From CAZNOG01 sp964574635 (GTDB lineage Bacteria; Bacteroidota; Bacteroidia; Flavobacteriales_D; Cryomorphaceae): a stretch of 64,000 nucleotides of DNA. This document shows, one piece after another, positions 35,591 through 45,234 of the stretch. A model generated the notes under the pieces. The model was not told the DNA's origin. It saw only the letters and a list, made by a program, of their open reading frames with translations, and ran no database searches. The position numbers were made by a program, and so were the translations under genes. The DNA is taken from positions 44,752-108,751 of the forward strand of contig CAZNOG010000013.1 of NCBI GenBank assembly GCA_964574635.1, read 5' to 3'. The stretch's first letter is position 1. Each line of letters starts with the position of its first letter.

Positions 35591-37519
35591 TTACGCTTCA
35601 AAACTCTTGGGTGCGGGTTGGGCTCGAAACGGTCCCGCCTCCGAATCGCCCGCCGAATCGCCGAAAAACGCGCGGTGCCACGCACCGAGGCAAATCAGCG
35701 CGTACAACAGGGCCGAATGGTCTTGTGTACCCGACAAGTGTTGGGCTTCGACCGCGGCCACCTCCTCCGGGCGGAACAGCCCCGAATCTTCCAAAAACGA
35801 ATACGGCATGAGTCGGCGGAGAGTGGCGGCATCGGCGAGGATGGACCGGAGCGGCATGCCGAATCCGGCTTTTCGCCGACGGAGGATGTACGGTGGCAAC
35901 ACGTCGGCGTACGCGGTTTTCAGGATTTTCTTGGCGTTGAAGCGATGGTCGATTTTGAAGGATGTGGGCAGCCCGGCCGCAAAGCCAACCACGTCGACAT
36001 CGAGAAAGGGCACGCGGCTTTCCATGCCGAAGGCCATGGTCGAGCCGTCGAGGTAGTGCAGGTTTTTGATGAGGAAATTGTCCAACTCGAAGCGGAAAAG
36101 GGAGTCGAACGGACCGAAGCGCATTCCCTCGTCGAAGTACCGCCCGAACACCTCGCCGGGATCGCCGGGACGCCGCTGAATACGAAGGGAAGCATCCACG
36201 TCGCCGACTACGGAATACCTCCCGATCTCGTACGGTTTGCCCACGTTGTCGCCCCATTTGCGCACGTAGCGACGGTAGGCTTTGAAAGCGCCCTTATTGG
36301 CCGAGACACCTTTAAACAACTTGGCGGTCAATGGCTTCATACCGGGCACCGCACCGACCAAGGAGTTGAACCGCGTGAGGTAATGGCCGTTGTAGCCGAA
36401 GAACAATTCGTCGGCGCCCATGCCGCTGAGGATGACTCTGTGACTTTTGGCCGCTTCCCGTGCCATGAGCATGGCGGGGATGATGGACCCATCGGCGATG
36501 AGCTCGTCGGCCGCCAGGATGGCGCCGAGCATTTCACTTTCGCCCAAGGTTTCCAAACCGATGGGAACGGTGCGCAAATCGAGTTGCCAGGCGGCGGCGA
36601 GTTTCTCGGCGTAGTGGCCGTCGGAGGTGGTGCCTTCCCTCTTGAGGTCGGCCTCTGATTTTACGGCGCAGTAATGCACGTGGTCGCGCTCGCGCAATGC
36701 ATGGGCGATGATGGAACTGTCCAACCCTCCCGAGAGAAAATTCGCGATGGGCACGTCGCCCATCAGGCGCATTTCTATCGCCGCATCGACGCGTTCCCGC
36801 AGTTCGGCCGCGGCATTTTTCAGGCTTCCGCGGTACTCGGAACGGTGGTTGTCCAAATCCCAATAGCACTCGGTGGTGACGCGACCACCGGCCAAATCGT
36901 AGGTCAAGGCATGGCCGGGGTCGAGTTTTTCGACTTCCCGAAAAAGGGTTCTGTTGAGCGGGTTGTACTTGAAGGTGAGAAAATCCGACACGTGCTCTTC
37001 CGCAAATTGCAGCGGCAAACCGGCCGCTTGAAAGGCTTTGATCTCGCTGGCGAACGCGAAAATATCCCCTTTGCGGTAGATGTAAAGCGGCTTCACCCCG
37101 ATGGGATCGCGGGCGATGAGAACCTTCTTGCGGTTTCTATCCAATATGGCCAATGCGAAATCACCGTGGAGGTGACTGAGAAAGGCGTCGCCCATTTTCT
37201 CGTACAGGCGGATAATCACCTCCGTATCGGTGCGGGACGAAAACGGGAGGGCTTTGAGGTGGGCCCGCCTCAAGCTGCCGTGGTTGTATACTTCGCCGTT
37301 GTATATGATGGACAAGTCGCCGCAGTGCATAGGCTGCCGGCCCGACTCGCCTGGGTCGAGAATGGACAAGCGACGGTGGCCGAAAAACACCGTCTTGCCG
37401 CCGTGATTTTCCGTCAAGTCGCCTCCCGTATCGGGACCCCTGTGCCGGATGGCGTCCAAGCCCTCGTCGGCGCGAATGCCGGTGAGATCAGGCCCTATGA
37501 TTCCGAGGATTCCGCACAT
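35591..37519 (-). CDS. asnB: Asparagine synthetase B-like amidotransferase (first of three)
   Basis: Class II glutamine amidotransferase fused to an ATP-pyrophosphatase domain, 642 residues. The start at 37519 is fixed by the catalytic Cys at position 2 (MCGILGIIG). Glutaminase motifs RHRGPDTGG, YNGEVYNH and DTEVIIRLY lie in the first ~110 residues; the synthetase P-loop FLSGGLDSSIIAHAL is near 260, and GMGADELFFGYNGHY near 375. Such enzymes make asparagine, but members within polysaccharide loci are thought to amidate sugar carboxylates. It is the last gene of a minus-strand set, overlapping the preceding glycosyltransferase by 32 bases, which favours the glycan role. Identity as an AsnB-family protein is firm; the acceptor substrate is unknown. 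Confidence 0.88.
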   Translation of the reverse strand: MCGILGIIGPDLTGIRADEGLDAIRHRGPDTGGDLTENHGGKTVFFGHRRLSILDPGESGRQPMHCGDLSIIYNGEVYNHGSLRRAHLKALPFSSRTDTEVIIRLYEKMGDAFLSHLHGDFALAILDRNRKKVLIARDPIGVKPLYIYRKGDIFAFASEIKAFQAAGLPLQFAEEHVSDFLTFKYNPLNRTLFREVEKLDPGHALTYDLAGGRVTTECYWDLDNHRSEYRGSLKNAAAELRERVDAAIEMRLMGDVPIANFLSGGLDSSIIAHALRERDHVHYCAVKSEADLKREGTTSDGHYAEKLAAAWQLDLRTVPIGLETLGESEMLGAILAADELIADGSIIPAMLMAREAAKSHRVILSGMGADELFFGYNGHYLTRFNSLVGAVPGMKPLTAKLFKGVSANKGAFKAYRRYVRKWGDNVGKPYEIGRYSVVGDVDASLRIQRRPGDPGEVFGRYFDEGMRFGPFDSLFRFELDNFLIKNLHYLDGSTMAFGMESRVPFLDVDVVGFAAGLPTSFKIDHRFNAKKILKTAYADVLPPYILRRRKAGFGMPLRSILADAATLRRLMPYSFLEDSGLFRPEEVAAVEAQHLSGTQDHSALLYALICLGAWHRAFFGDSAGDSEAGPFRAQPAPKSFEA

Positions 37520-38615
37520 GATTTTCCAGTAATTCGTCAAATACCCTCGCCAAGTTTTCAACCATGGCGGCTTCGGTAAAACCCGATTCGTAGATGTTCC
37601 GCGATTCCCGACCCATCTCCCGCCTCAGCTCCTCGTCTTTGAGCAGCGTTTCAAAATGGCGCGCCAAGAATTCGGGTTGTGGATGGTCGATGAGGAATCC
37701 GTTTTTGCCGTCGTCCACGTTTTGAGAGATGGCGCCTTGATCGGTGGCGACGATGGGCAGGCCGGCCGCCAGTGCCTCCACCACGCTCCACGGGTGTCCT
37801 TCAGGCGACGACGGGGCGAAAACGAAGATGTCGGTGTCGGCGAGTGCCTGCCATTTGTCCGATCCGGAAATCGGGCCGTTGAGGGTGCACCGCACGTCCA
37901 GATCGCCGGCGATGGCCATGCATTTCCGCCGGTATTCTTCGTCGTCCCATTGGCCGTATCCCACGAATTCAAAGTTAGGCAGATCCGGTTTATCGCCCAG
38001 AAGTTTGAGGGCCTCCAGCACTTCGGCAAGCCCTTTTCCCGGGAGGTAATTCGCCAAATACGTGATGCGCAAATTCGGATTCTTTCGCGCCGGAAAGGTG
38101 TAATCCCCGCCGTTGGGCACCACGTGGATGCGCTCTTCTGGGTAGAGACCGTCGAAAAGGTGGCGCAAGTTTTCGCCGAGTACGATGACACCGTGGGTCG
38201 CTTTCAACACGCGCTTCACCCGGTTTCGCCGGATGGGGTCGAGTGCGTCGAACCACGTTCTGAAGGCCGATCCGCGGAGGTGGAGCACCACCTTTGCACC
38301 CGATTTGATGGACCTTCTGATAAGGGGCAGGTCTTTGAAGAACCCCACCGTGGTCTGGCCGATGGGAATGAGGATCACCTCCGGCTTCGTCTTTTTCAGC
38401 GTCTTCCCGAATCGCCGGTACATGTCCCACACCGATTTGAATTTGGAAAACCTGACTTTTCCCAAGTCCTGCACGTGGGTGTTGATCTTCGTATCGAAAT
38501 GGATCAAGTTGTACCGATCGTTCAACTCCGAATTCAAAATGATCTGCGTCGCCACCGCCGGGCCGATGTGCGGAGGCGGTACCTTGCCGAGGATCATGAC
38601 TTTCGGTATGGTCAT
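37488..38615 (-). CDS. Glycosyltransferase, GT4 family
   Basis: 375-residue GT-B glycosyltransferase. Opening KVMILGKVPPPHIGPAVATQ is the acceptor-domain glycine loop; the C-terminal GT4 core includes VVPNGGDYTFPARKNP, ITYLANYLPGKGLAEVLEAL, the catalytic segment VFAPSSPEGHPWSVVEALAAGLPIVAT (E-x7-E type) and a C-terminal helix. The start at ATG 38615 overlaps the stop of the polymerase gene by 4 bases (ATGA), and its own 3' end overlaps the asnB-like gene by 32 bases, so polymerase, transferase and amidotransferase are tightly coupled. The donor sugar cannot be read from the sequence. Confidence 0.9.
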   Translation of the reverse strand: MTIPKVMILGKVPPPHIGPAVATQIILNSELNDRYNLIHFDTKINTHVQDLGKVRFSKFKSVWDMYRRFGKTLKKTKPEVILIPIGQTTVGFFKDLPLIRRSIKSGAKVVLHLRGSAFRTWFDALDPIRRNRVKRVLKATHGVIVLGENLRHLFDGLYPEERIHVVPNGGDYTFPARKNPNLRITYLANYLPGKGLAEVLEALKLLGDKPDLPNFEFVGYGQWDDEEYRRKCMAIAGDLDVRCTLNGPISGSDKWQALADTDIFVFAPSSPEGHPWSVVEALAAGLPIVATDQGAISQNVDDGKNGFLIDHPQPEFLARHFETLLKDEELRREMGRESRNIYESGFTEAAMVENLARVFDELLENHVRNPRNHRA

Positions 38616-39865
38616 GCGGTGGATTTTTCGGCCGGCAGCGCCGAGAAGGCGAACACCGACATAATGAAATACATAAACGGGGCGTACATGGTGGGAGTCA
38701 CGCTGATGCTGTAGAGGATCAGCGCCAGAAACGCGGTGAGCAATAGGTAGCGCCCGTGGGGGGTCAGCTTCGGCAATTGCCGGAACACGGTACCGATAAA
38801 GCCCAAATACGCCAGCAGCCCCGCTATTCCGGTGGCGAAGAGCATCCGCACGAAGTCGTTGTGCGACCCGATCCCGATAAAGTGAAAAACGTAATCGAAC
38901 TTGAGGGGGTAGCCGAAGAACTGAACCCACACAGGTTCTTGGGAAAACATGTTCAGCATCATCCGCCACCTCCCCACCCTTCCGTGGAGCAAGCGGTCGG
39001 TTTCGGCCTCGCCGGAATACACCATGAGGTCGGTTTGAACCAACGGGGTGATTTTCTCTTCGATGATCTCACTGCCCGCAAAGTCCATCACCACACCGAA
39101 AGCCACGATGATCAAAAACGCGAGTACGGGGCTGCCGCTTTGGAAGTTTTGGAGTACGAAGAGGAACAGCACCAGCAAAAACACGGTGTACGTAGCGGTG
39201 TGGTGGATATTGAGCAAGCCCAGAAAACCCACGATCCCCACAACGATCACGAGAGCCGTTTTCCGAAAGTGCGTACCCGACTTTCGGTGGAGGACGAAAA
39301 AATACGTCGCCGCGATCAAGGTAAAGACGATGTACATTCCGTAACTCACCACGTCGCCGAAACTCCCTTGAATGCGTTCCAGGCCCCGCGATTCTTGCAC
39401 GGAGATCGGTCGGACCACGATTTCGTATAGCAGCAACACGGCCACAAAAATACCCGACAATAAAAAAGAGGTGAGCAATCCGTCGAGGTCACGGCGAGAG
39501 GTGATGAACACGCGGAGGAAAAAAAACAGGTAGACGGGCAGCGACAGTTTCAGGATGAATTCCAACGTCATCAGCGAAAACGGGTCTCCGATCAGCAGAA
39601 ACACGCAATTGATCAAAATCATCACAGCCCACGGCACGAAGGCCTTATCGACGTTTCGCCTCGCCGGATGGCGGTATTTCACCAGAGCGGCCACGCAGAG
39701 CACGGGCGTCAGCGCACCCACGATGTAGGGCGGCGACAGCAGCGGACTGGCTTCCTTCAAGAAGTAAAAATTGTCGATCACCGGCCTCAACACAATGAGG
39801 ATGGGAAACCATCGCAGGAGCGGCGGCAGGTCGATCAACCAATCATACCACTTGTCGAATTTCAA
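38612..39865 (-). CDS. O-antigen ligase/polymerase (Wzy/WaaL-like) membrane protein
   Basis: 417-residue polytopic inner-membrane protein with about ten hydrophobic segments. It carries the large periplasmic loop and flanking features of the Wzy_C/O-antigen ligase family: RLLHGRVGRWRMMLNMFSQ (the Arg-rich loop segment, ~305-325), FFGYPLKF, then GIGSHNDFVRMLFATGIAGLLAYLGF, the H-N-x-(F/Y) motif of this family. These enzymes polymerise or ligate lipid-linked glycan units at the periplasmic face. It is the first gene of the polymerase-GT-asnB set. A perfect dispersed element lies ~170 bases upstream. Polymerase versus ligase cannot be decided here; the exopolysaccharide context favours a polymerase. 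Confidence 0.82.
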   Translation of the reverse strand: MKFDKWYDWLIDLPPLLRWFPILIVLRPVIDNFYFLKEASPLLSPPYIVGALTPVLCVAALVKYRHPARRNVDKAFVPWAVMILINCVFLLIGDPFSLMTLEFILKLSLPVYLFFFLRVFITSRRDLDGLLTSFLLSGIFVAVLLLYEIVVRPISVQESRGLERIQGSFGDVVSYGMYIVFTLIAATYFFVLHRKSGTHFRKTALVIVVGIVGFLGLLNIHHTATYTVFLLVLFLFVLQNFQSGSPVLAFLIIVAFGVVMDFAGSEIIEEKITPLVQTDLMVYSGEAETDRLLHGRVGRWRMMLNMFSQEPVWVQFFGYPLKFDYVFHFIGIGSHNDFVRMLFATGIAGLLAYLGFIGTVFRQLPKLTPHGRYLLLTAFLALILYSISVTPTMYAPFMYFIMSVFAFSALPAEKSTA

Positions 39866-40035
39866 ACCGTCGGATTTTGGATTGAGCGAACAAAGAAAAG
39901 ACCTCCGCGCATACGGTCAGAGCCGGCGAGGAAGGACTTATCCACCATTTCCCCCCGGAAGTCGTGCGGAGCGGCGGTTTCGAGTCGTTCCGGCGGGGGT
40001 TCGGACGACCATGCGCCGAAACGAAGGGGCGATTT

Positions 40036-40054
40036 GGGTTTTTGTGGGTGTGGC
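40036..40054 (+). repeat. Dispersed GT-rich element, copy 6 (perfect)
   Basis: Exact GGGTTTTTGTGGGTGTGGC in the 270-base gap between the SulP gene and the polymerase gene, preceded by GGGGCGATTT, a variant of the G-rich flank seen at other copies. Confidence 0.85.
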
Positions 40055-40135
40055 GTCACGCATGAAGTATTCCCCACCCTGGAAGACCGCTTTCGTCCCA
40101 AAACGAACCGTCCACCCTCCGCGCAGAAGCCTCCC

Positions 40136-41635
40136 TTAGTCCTTTAATACGTTTACGTTCACCACCTTGTCGGCTTTCAGCAACAGCTTGTGGCTGCTGC
40201 TCGAGAGGTTGGTCAAGTACACTTTCTTTCCCTCTCTGTGGTAGCGCTCCGTAATGTTGTTCACCGCTTGTATGGCCGACATATCGGCGATTCGGCTCTC
40301 TCGAAAATCGATGACGATTTCCTTGGGATCGTTCAGGGGATCGAATTTGCTTTTGAACGTTTTTATGGATGCAAAAAACAGGGGTCCGTATATTTCATAG
40401 TACTTCACACCGTTTTCGTCGATGCGTTTGCGTGCGCGGATGCGCTTGGAATTGTCCCAGGCAAAGACCAAAGTAGACACCACCACTCCCGCGAAGACGG
40501 CCAGTGCCAAATTGTGCATGAAAACCGTGATCAACACCACGAGCACCATGACCAACACGTCCGAAATCGGGTATCGGTTGAGGATGCGCACGCTCACCCA
40601 TTCGAAGGTGCCGATGGCCACCATGATCATCACGCCCGTCAGCGCCGCGATCGGCAGCAGTTCGATCCACGAAGAACCCACCATGACGAAGGCCAACAGT
40701 GCCACCGCCGCGGTGATGCCCGACAACCGAGCGCGTGCGCCGTTCGAGATGTTGATCATGCTCTGACCGAGCATGGCGCATCCACCCATGCCCGAAAAGA
40801 ATCCCGATGCGATGTTGGCGACACCTTGGGCCGCGGCTTCTTTGTTGGTGCGTCCACGCGTTTCCGTGATTTCATCGATGAGCTCCAAGGTCAGCAAACT
40901 CTCGATCAGGCCCACGCTGGCCATGATGGCCGCATATGGCCATATGACTTGCAAGGTTTCGAACGTCCACGGTACTTGGGGGATGTGAAACGGAGGGAAG
41001 CCGCCTTTGATGGAGGCCATGTCGCCCACGGTGCTCGTTTCCATCCCGCTCAAGTACACTACGGCAAACACCACGAGTATGGCGGCGAGGGCGGCCGGAA
41101 AACCTTTGGTAATCCTCGGGAAAAGCCAGATAATGGCCATGGTCAGCAGGACGAGGCCCACGAGAGGAAGCAGCTCGCCGGAAGGCAGCCAGTCGCCGGA
41201 GGGGTCTTGAAACACTTTCAGTTGCGCCATGAAAATGATGATGGCCAGCCCGTTGACGAAACCGTACACCACGGGAAGAGGCACCAAGCGCATCAATTTC
41301 CCCAGCTTCAAGGCGCCCGTAATCACCTGAAGGATTCCGGCGAGGACGACGGTCGCAAAAACGTATTCCACCCCGTGGCTTTGAGCCAGCGCAAAGATCA
41401 CGATGGCCACGGCGCCCGTCGCACCCGAGATCATCCCAGGCCTTCCGCCCAAAATGGCGGTGACGAGCCCCACCACGAATGCGGCGTACAATCCCACCAG
41501 AGGTTCCAAACCCGCCAAAAACGAAAAGGCCACGGCCTCCGGCACGAGGGCCACGGCGACGGTCAGTCCGGAAAGAATTTCGGTTCTGTAATTGACTTTC
41601 TGTCGGAAGTCAAACAATTTCAATACGGTTCGCAT
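40136..41635 (-). CDS. SulP family anion permease with STAS domain
   Basis: 499-residue member of the SulP/SLC26 family (sulfate, bicarbonate or related anions). About 11-12 hydrophobic segments; hallmark opening ILSGLTVAVALVPEAVAFSFLAGLEPLVGLYAAF (shown here in pieces: LTVAVALVPEAVAFSF and PLVGLYAAF), then GGRPGMISGATGAVAIVIF. The C-terminal STAS domain (~400-499) includes KYYEIYGPLFFASIKTF, IVIDFRESRIADMSAIQAV and VYLTNLSSSSHKLL. The DMSAIQAV region is a complete STAS core. It is monocistronic, placed between polysaccharide genes but not obviously linked to them. Ion specificity cannot be read from the sequence. Confidence 0.92.
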   Translation of the reverse strand: MRTVLKLFDFRQKVNYRTEILSGLTVAVALVPEAVAFSFLAGLEPLVGLYAAFVVGLVTAILGGRPGMISGATGAVAIVIFALAQSHGVEYVFATVVLAGILQVITGALKLGKLMRLVPLPVVYGFVNGLAIIIFMAQLKVFQDPSGDWLPSGELLPLVGLVLLTMAIIWLFPRITKGFPAALAAILVVFAVVYLSGMETSTVGDMASIKGGFPPFHIPQVPWTFETLQVIWPYAAIMASVGLIESLLTLELIDEITETRGRTNKEAAAQGVANIASGFFSGMGGCAMLGQSMINISNGARARLSGITAAVALLAFVMVGSSWIELLPIAALTGVMIMVAIGTFEWVSVRILNRYPISDVLVMVLVVLITVFMHNLALAVFAGVVVSTLVFAWDNSKRIRARKRIDENGVKYYEIYGPLFFASIKTFKSKFDPLNDPKEIVIDFRESRIADMSAIQAVNNITERYHREGKKVYLTNLSSSSHKLLLKADKVVNVNVLKD

Positions 41636-41831
41636 ACCTGAAAAAACTGTAGGGGATTTTTCACCGGAAAAACCCGGCGAAGTCGGTGGTGAATCGTCGG
41701 CAAATCCGAAAGAACGCCTCCGGCGTTTCCCGGATTTTCATTCCCCGACTCGAAGGGACACCACCGTCGGTTGTCTCTAAAAAGGGCGAAAAGATAGGCT
41801 TATTCGCCGTATGGGATTTCGGCTTCACTTC

Positions 41832-42998
41832 TCATTCGGAAGTCCGTTTATCCTGTGACAACCTCTGCTCCATCCACCCGACGAGGGTGTTCGCTTGCAC
41901 GGGCCAGGACAATTTTTCCACGGCGAGTTCACCGAGACGTCGGCGTTCATCGCCGTCCACGGCCGCACGACGGATGGCATCGGCTTTGTCTTCCTTCGTA
42001 CCGGCCCAGTCCCCGCGACAGAAGCGCAATTCCCTCAGCGCGGAAAGGCTGCCCGTCGGGGGCAGGACCAGCGGGAGGCCGGTGCCCGCCGCTTCGATGT
42101 TTGAAATGGCCGGCACGGTAAACAGACCAATGTCGCCGGCGCAGTAAAAGGCGTTCAATTCCGACCGCGCACGGTGCCCCACCCTTCGGAATCGCCCGGG
42201 CTCCAATTCGGTTTCGAGCGCTCGGTCGAGATCGGCCAGAATCGCGGGATCGCCGCCGCCCACGATGAGCCATTTGTAGTTTGAAGGCAGTGCCCCCAAA
42301 ACGGGAACCACGGAGCCGAGGTCTTTTTCACGGCTTATTCTTCCGCAGGTGACCACCACGACGTCGTCACGATCGAATCCGAGTTCCTCCCTCTTTTGAT
42401 TTCGGAGATTTTCATCGTATCGAAACTCGTCGGGCCAATACCCCAAGTGGATAAAGCGATCGCGCCGGCTCAAGAACTCCCCCGCCCTTCCGCCCAGTGC
42501 GCGACCCGCCACATCAAAGCTTTCGGGTGTATACGCCACGTGGATGGCCGCTTTCCCGACCGCCTGACGGTACACCGACCTTTTGAACAGGTCGTAGAGC
42601 ACGCGGGATTTGAATTTTGCAAATGCGCCGCCTTGAGCGTGGGAATAGGCGTTGTCGCCGTAGAGAACCAAAACCGGGTACTTCTCGTCGAAGACCGGCT
42701 GTACGAAACGCTTCCCCAATCCGACGGTGATGACAAAATCCGGGTCGAAGCCCCTCAGTTCTTTGCGAATTCCTCGGGACACCACGATTTGACCAAGAGA
42801 AAACACCTTGGGCAGACGCACGGTCTCGACGCCTTCCATTTCCATGCCGTCGCGAGGCAAGGAACCGACGTATGCGGGAACGGCGTCGGAAGTGATGACG
42901 AGAACGCGATGCCCCTCTCGCATCAACGCCTTGGCCAAGTGCACCTCGATGTACCCCAAACGAGGAAGAAAATGTCCGCACACCAACGCGATTTTCAT
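41832..42998 (-). CDS. Glycosyltransferase, GT4-like
   Basis: 388-residue GT-B sugar transferase. The N-terminal domain begins KIALVCGHFLPRLGYIEVHLAKAL (cut here as CGHFLPRLGYIEVHLAKAL), a Gly-rich acceptor loop followed by VLVITSDAVP; the C-terminal domain has VVVVTCGRISREKDLGSVVP, KWLIVGGGDP and the Glu-bearing donor segment FTVPAISNIEAAGTGLPLVLP. ATG 42998 overlaps the stop of the second asnB-like gene by 4 bases, so it is translated with that amidotransferase. This is the second of three amidotransferase-glycosyltransferase pairs in the region. Confidence 0.87.
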   Translation of the reverse strand: MKIALVCGHFLPRLGYIEVHLAKALMREGHRVLVITSDAVPAYVGSLPRDGMEMEGVETVRLPKVFSLGQIVVSRGIRKELRGFDPDFVITVGLGKRFVQPVFDEKYPVLVLYGDNAYSHAQGGAFAKFKSRVLYDLFKRSVYRQAVGKAAIHVAYTPESFDVAGRALGGRAGEFLSRRDRFIHLGYWPDEFRYDENLRNQKREELGFDRDDVVVVTCGRISREKDLGSVVPVLGALPSNYKWLIVGGGDPAILADLDRALETELEPGRFRRVGHRARSELNAFYCAGDIGLFTVPAISNIEAAGTGLPLVLPPTGSLSALRELRFCRGDWAGTKEDKADAIRRAAVDGDERRRLGELAVEKLSWPVQANTLVGWMEQRLSQDKRTSE

Positions 42999-44893
42999 AC
43001 GATTTCCACTTTGAATGCATCGAGCCATTTCAGCAAAAAGAAAATGCGCCAGAAAGCCGTTTGCCCTGCGCTTCCCTCCAGGTGTTGACCGAACAACGCG
43101 GTGAGCTCCGACCGGTCGAAAAACTCGGCGCCTGCGCCGTCAAGGACATCGGAGAGAAGAACCGGCGCCAGCTGTTTTTTCCACTCCGCCTGTGGTGCGA
43201 CGAATCCCAACTTATCGCGGCGCCACGCGACGTCCGTCACCCCCAGCGCGGCGAGTTCTTGTCGCAGGGGCCATTTTGTCCAGCCGTTGCGGATCTTGGA
43301 TTCCGGCGGGGAAAGCACAGCCCATTCCACGAGGCGATGATCGAGAAAGGGCACTCGACTCTCCACGCCGAAATGCATGGAATTCCGATCCTCGTAGTGG
43401 AGCAGTTCCTTCAATCCGAATTGGATACTGCGACGAGTCAAGGCATCAAAATCGGCCGATCCCCGCTGGGGGGCCGAGAGGGTTTTCGCCTCTTTCCGAC
43501 CCGGTTGGGAGAGCAAGTCGAAACCCACGCGTTCGGACCTGCGCAGGAGGGATTGCGCGAAGTTCGGAAGGGCGTAATAGCCCGCGCGGAGCACGGCGTT
43601 GCCCATCTTCGGATTGAAAACCGATTTCAGCGCGGTGTATTCCCGCGCCGCCAAGCCGAATTGGCCCTTGCGCAGGGCGGTAAGCAGAAAGGCCCCCGCA
43701 AAGGGGTAATACCCACCGAAAACTTCGTCGGCGCCTTGTCCGTCGAGAACGACTTTCACGCCGCGCTCCGAGACGAGTTTCATGACGGAATACTGGGCGT
43801 ATATCGACGCCGAGCCGATGGGTCTTTCCTGAACCCGCACCAGGGAGTCCATGTCCCGCAACAAATCTTCGGAAGTGGGTGTGGTGAAATGGGGTTGAAG
43901 TCCTTCAACGGCATTCCCCAATGCTTTCGCCTGAGGACCCTCGTCGAACGCCCGACCGGGGAAAGTGCATGTAAACGTCTGGAAAGGCCGGTGCACGCGG
44001 GGGTTTCGGGCGGCGGTCGCCACGATCAATCCCGAATCGAGTCCACCGCTCAAACAACTTCCAACCTCAACGTCGGCGAGGAGGTGCTCATCCACTGCTT
44101 GGCGGAACACTTCGCCGAAATCACCCTCCGGCTTGCGGTCGCCGAAACGAGGCAAGCGGTAATAGGATTGGGTGCGCAGCGATCCGTTGGTTAAATCGTA
44201 GACGGCAAAATCGCCGGCGGGGAGCGCGTGAACGTCTTTGGCGAAGGTTTCGTCGGGGTTGCGGGTGGCGCCGAAAGTGACGTATTCGAGAAATCGATCT
44301 TTCTCCCATTCGTGCGTGATTCCGGGAAGTTGAAGCAAGGGTTTCAACTCGCCGGAAAAAGCCAAACCCTCTCCCCTTCGGATGTAGTACAGGGGTTTGA
44401 TGCCGAACCGATCGCGCGAAAGCACGAGGCGTTGGGCTTCGCGATCGAGGATGGCCATGGCCCACATGCCGCGGAAGTACGGAAACATCTCCAATCCGAA
44501 GCGATTGTACATGGCGAGGATCACCTCCGTATCCGACGAAGTGCGTAGGTCTAGTGAGAAGGTGTCGGCGAGTTCCCGGTGATTGTAAATTTCTCCGTTG
44601 AAGACGATGTGGACGTCGCGACCGGGAAGGGTCATGGGCTGGCGCGCATTTTCCGACAAATCGACCACCGAGAGTCGGCGGTGAACCAAGGCGCACTCCA
44701 GGCGTTCGTCGGGTTGGATGACCGCATTGCCGGGGGAAGGAAAATCGACTCCGGTGCGGTGAGTCATGACTCGCGTGTCGCCGGCCATTATGCCTTCACC
44801 GTCGGGACCGCGATGGGCGAGCAATTTGGATGCCGCCAGCAAGTGTTTTCCGCGTACGCCTTTGAAATTCCAGACTCCGAAAATTCCGCACAT
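42995..44893 (-). CDS. Asparagine synthetase B-like amidotransferase (second of three)
   Basis: 632-residue AsnB-family enzyme. The start at 44893 places the glutaminase Cys at position 2 (MCGIFGVWNF). RGPDGEG, FNGEIYNHREL and SSDTEVILAMY complete the glutaminase site; the ATP-binding loop is SCLSGGLDSGLIVATAA (~250), and LDGQGADEVFGGYYPF (~350) belongs to the synthetase site. Compared with the other two copies it has Gly instead of Ser/Ala right after SGGLDS. It leads a two-gene operon with the overlapping glycosyltransferase and diverges from a TPR gene. Function is inferred as glycan amidation from context; free asparagine synthesis is the alternative. Confidence 0.87.
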   Translation of the reverse strand: MCGIFGVWNFKGVRGKHLLAASKLLAHRGPDGEGIMAGDTRVMTHRTGVDFPSPGNAVIQPDERLECALVHRRLSVVDLSENARQPMTLPGRDVHIVFNGEIYNHRELADTFSLDLRTSSDTEVILAMYNRFGLEMFPYFRGMWAMAILDREAQRLVLSRDRFGIKPLYYIRRGEGLAFSGELKPLLQLPGITHEWEKDRFLEYVTFGATRNPDETFAKDVHALPAGDFAVYDLTNGSLRTQSYYRLPRFGDRKPEGDFGEVFRQAVDEHLLADVEVGSCLSGGLDSGLIVATAARNPRVHRPFQTFTCTFPGRAFDEGPQAKALGNAVEGLQPHFTTPTSEDLLRDMDSLVRVQERPIGSASIYAQYSVMKLVSERGVKVVLDGQGADEVFGGYYPFAGAFLLTALRKGQFGLAAREYTALKSVFNPKMGNAVLRAGYYALPNFAQSLLRRSERVGFDLLSQPGRKEAKTLSAPQRGSADFDALTRRSIQFGLKELLHYEDRNSMHFGVESRVPFLDHRLVEWAVLSPPESKIRNGWTKWPLRQELAALGVTDVAWRRDKLGFVAPQAEWKKQLAPVLLSDVLDGAGAEFFDRSELTALFGQHLEGSAGQTAFWRIFFLLKWLDAFKVEIV

Positions 44894-45234
44894 GGGTGAT
44901 TTGGAAAATGGTCGGCAATGTATGAAAAATGGGGAGAGGGAATTCTTGGCCCATGTGGCAGGTAGATCGGCTCGGATGAGGCGCGTGAGTTCCAAAGCCG
45001 GCATCCTCGGTTTTCGGCTTGAGGAGTGGCCCCGGCCGGCGAGAGCGAAGGATGAGCTCCTCGCGGGCGTTGGGCCACCGAAAAGGCGGACACCGAGATA
45101 CAGGCGGCGGAACGACCCCGACTCCGAGAGGATCGGGGGCACGCCCAAAACAACGCGGCGAAAGACACTTTTGAAGGACGTGGCTTGGGACGCGGCGGGC
45201 AAACCTTTTGGGCGGAAGGACGTACACACCGCGT
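44894..45234. other. Divergent intergenic region
   Basis: About 340 bases between the divergently transcribed second asnB-like gene and the TPR gene. An open frame continues upstream of the asnB-like start for 112 codons, but it is Ser/Arg/Pro-rich and sits before a start fixed by Cys2. A GGAAGGA purine run at 45213-45219 may serve the TPR gene although the spacing is long. I see no clear -7 element, hairpin or repeat. Confidence 0.4.

Noticed and set aside
43874..43884. GTGGGTGTGG inside the second AsnB-like gene
   Set aside because: Ten-base match to the dispersed element with no flank similarity; expected by chance in 64 kb of such composition.
44894..45229. 112-codon N-terminal extension of the second AsnB-like gene
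   Set aside because: The glutaminase needs Cys at position 2 after Met removal, so translation must start at 44893; the extension is Ser/Arg/Pro-rich noncoding-like sequence.
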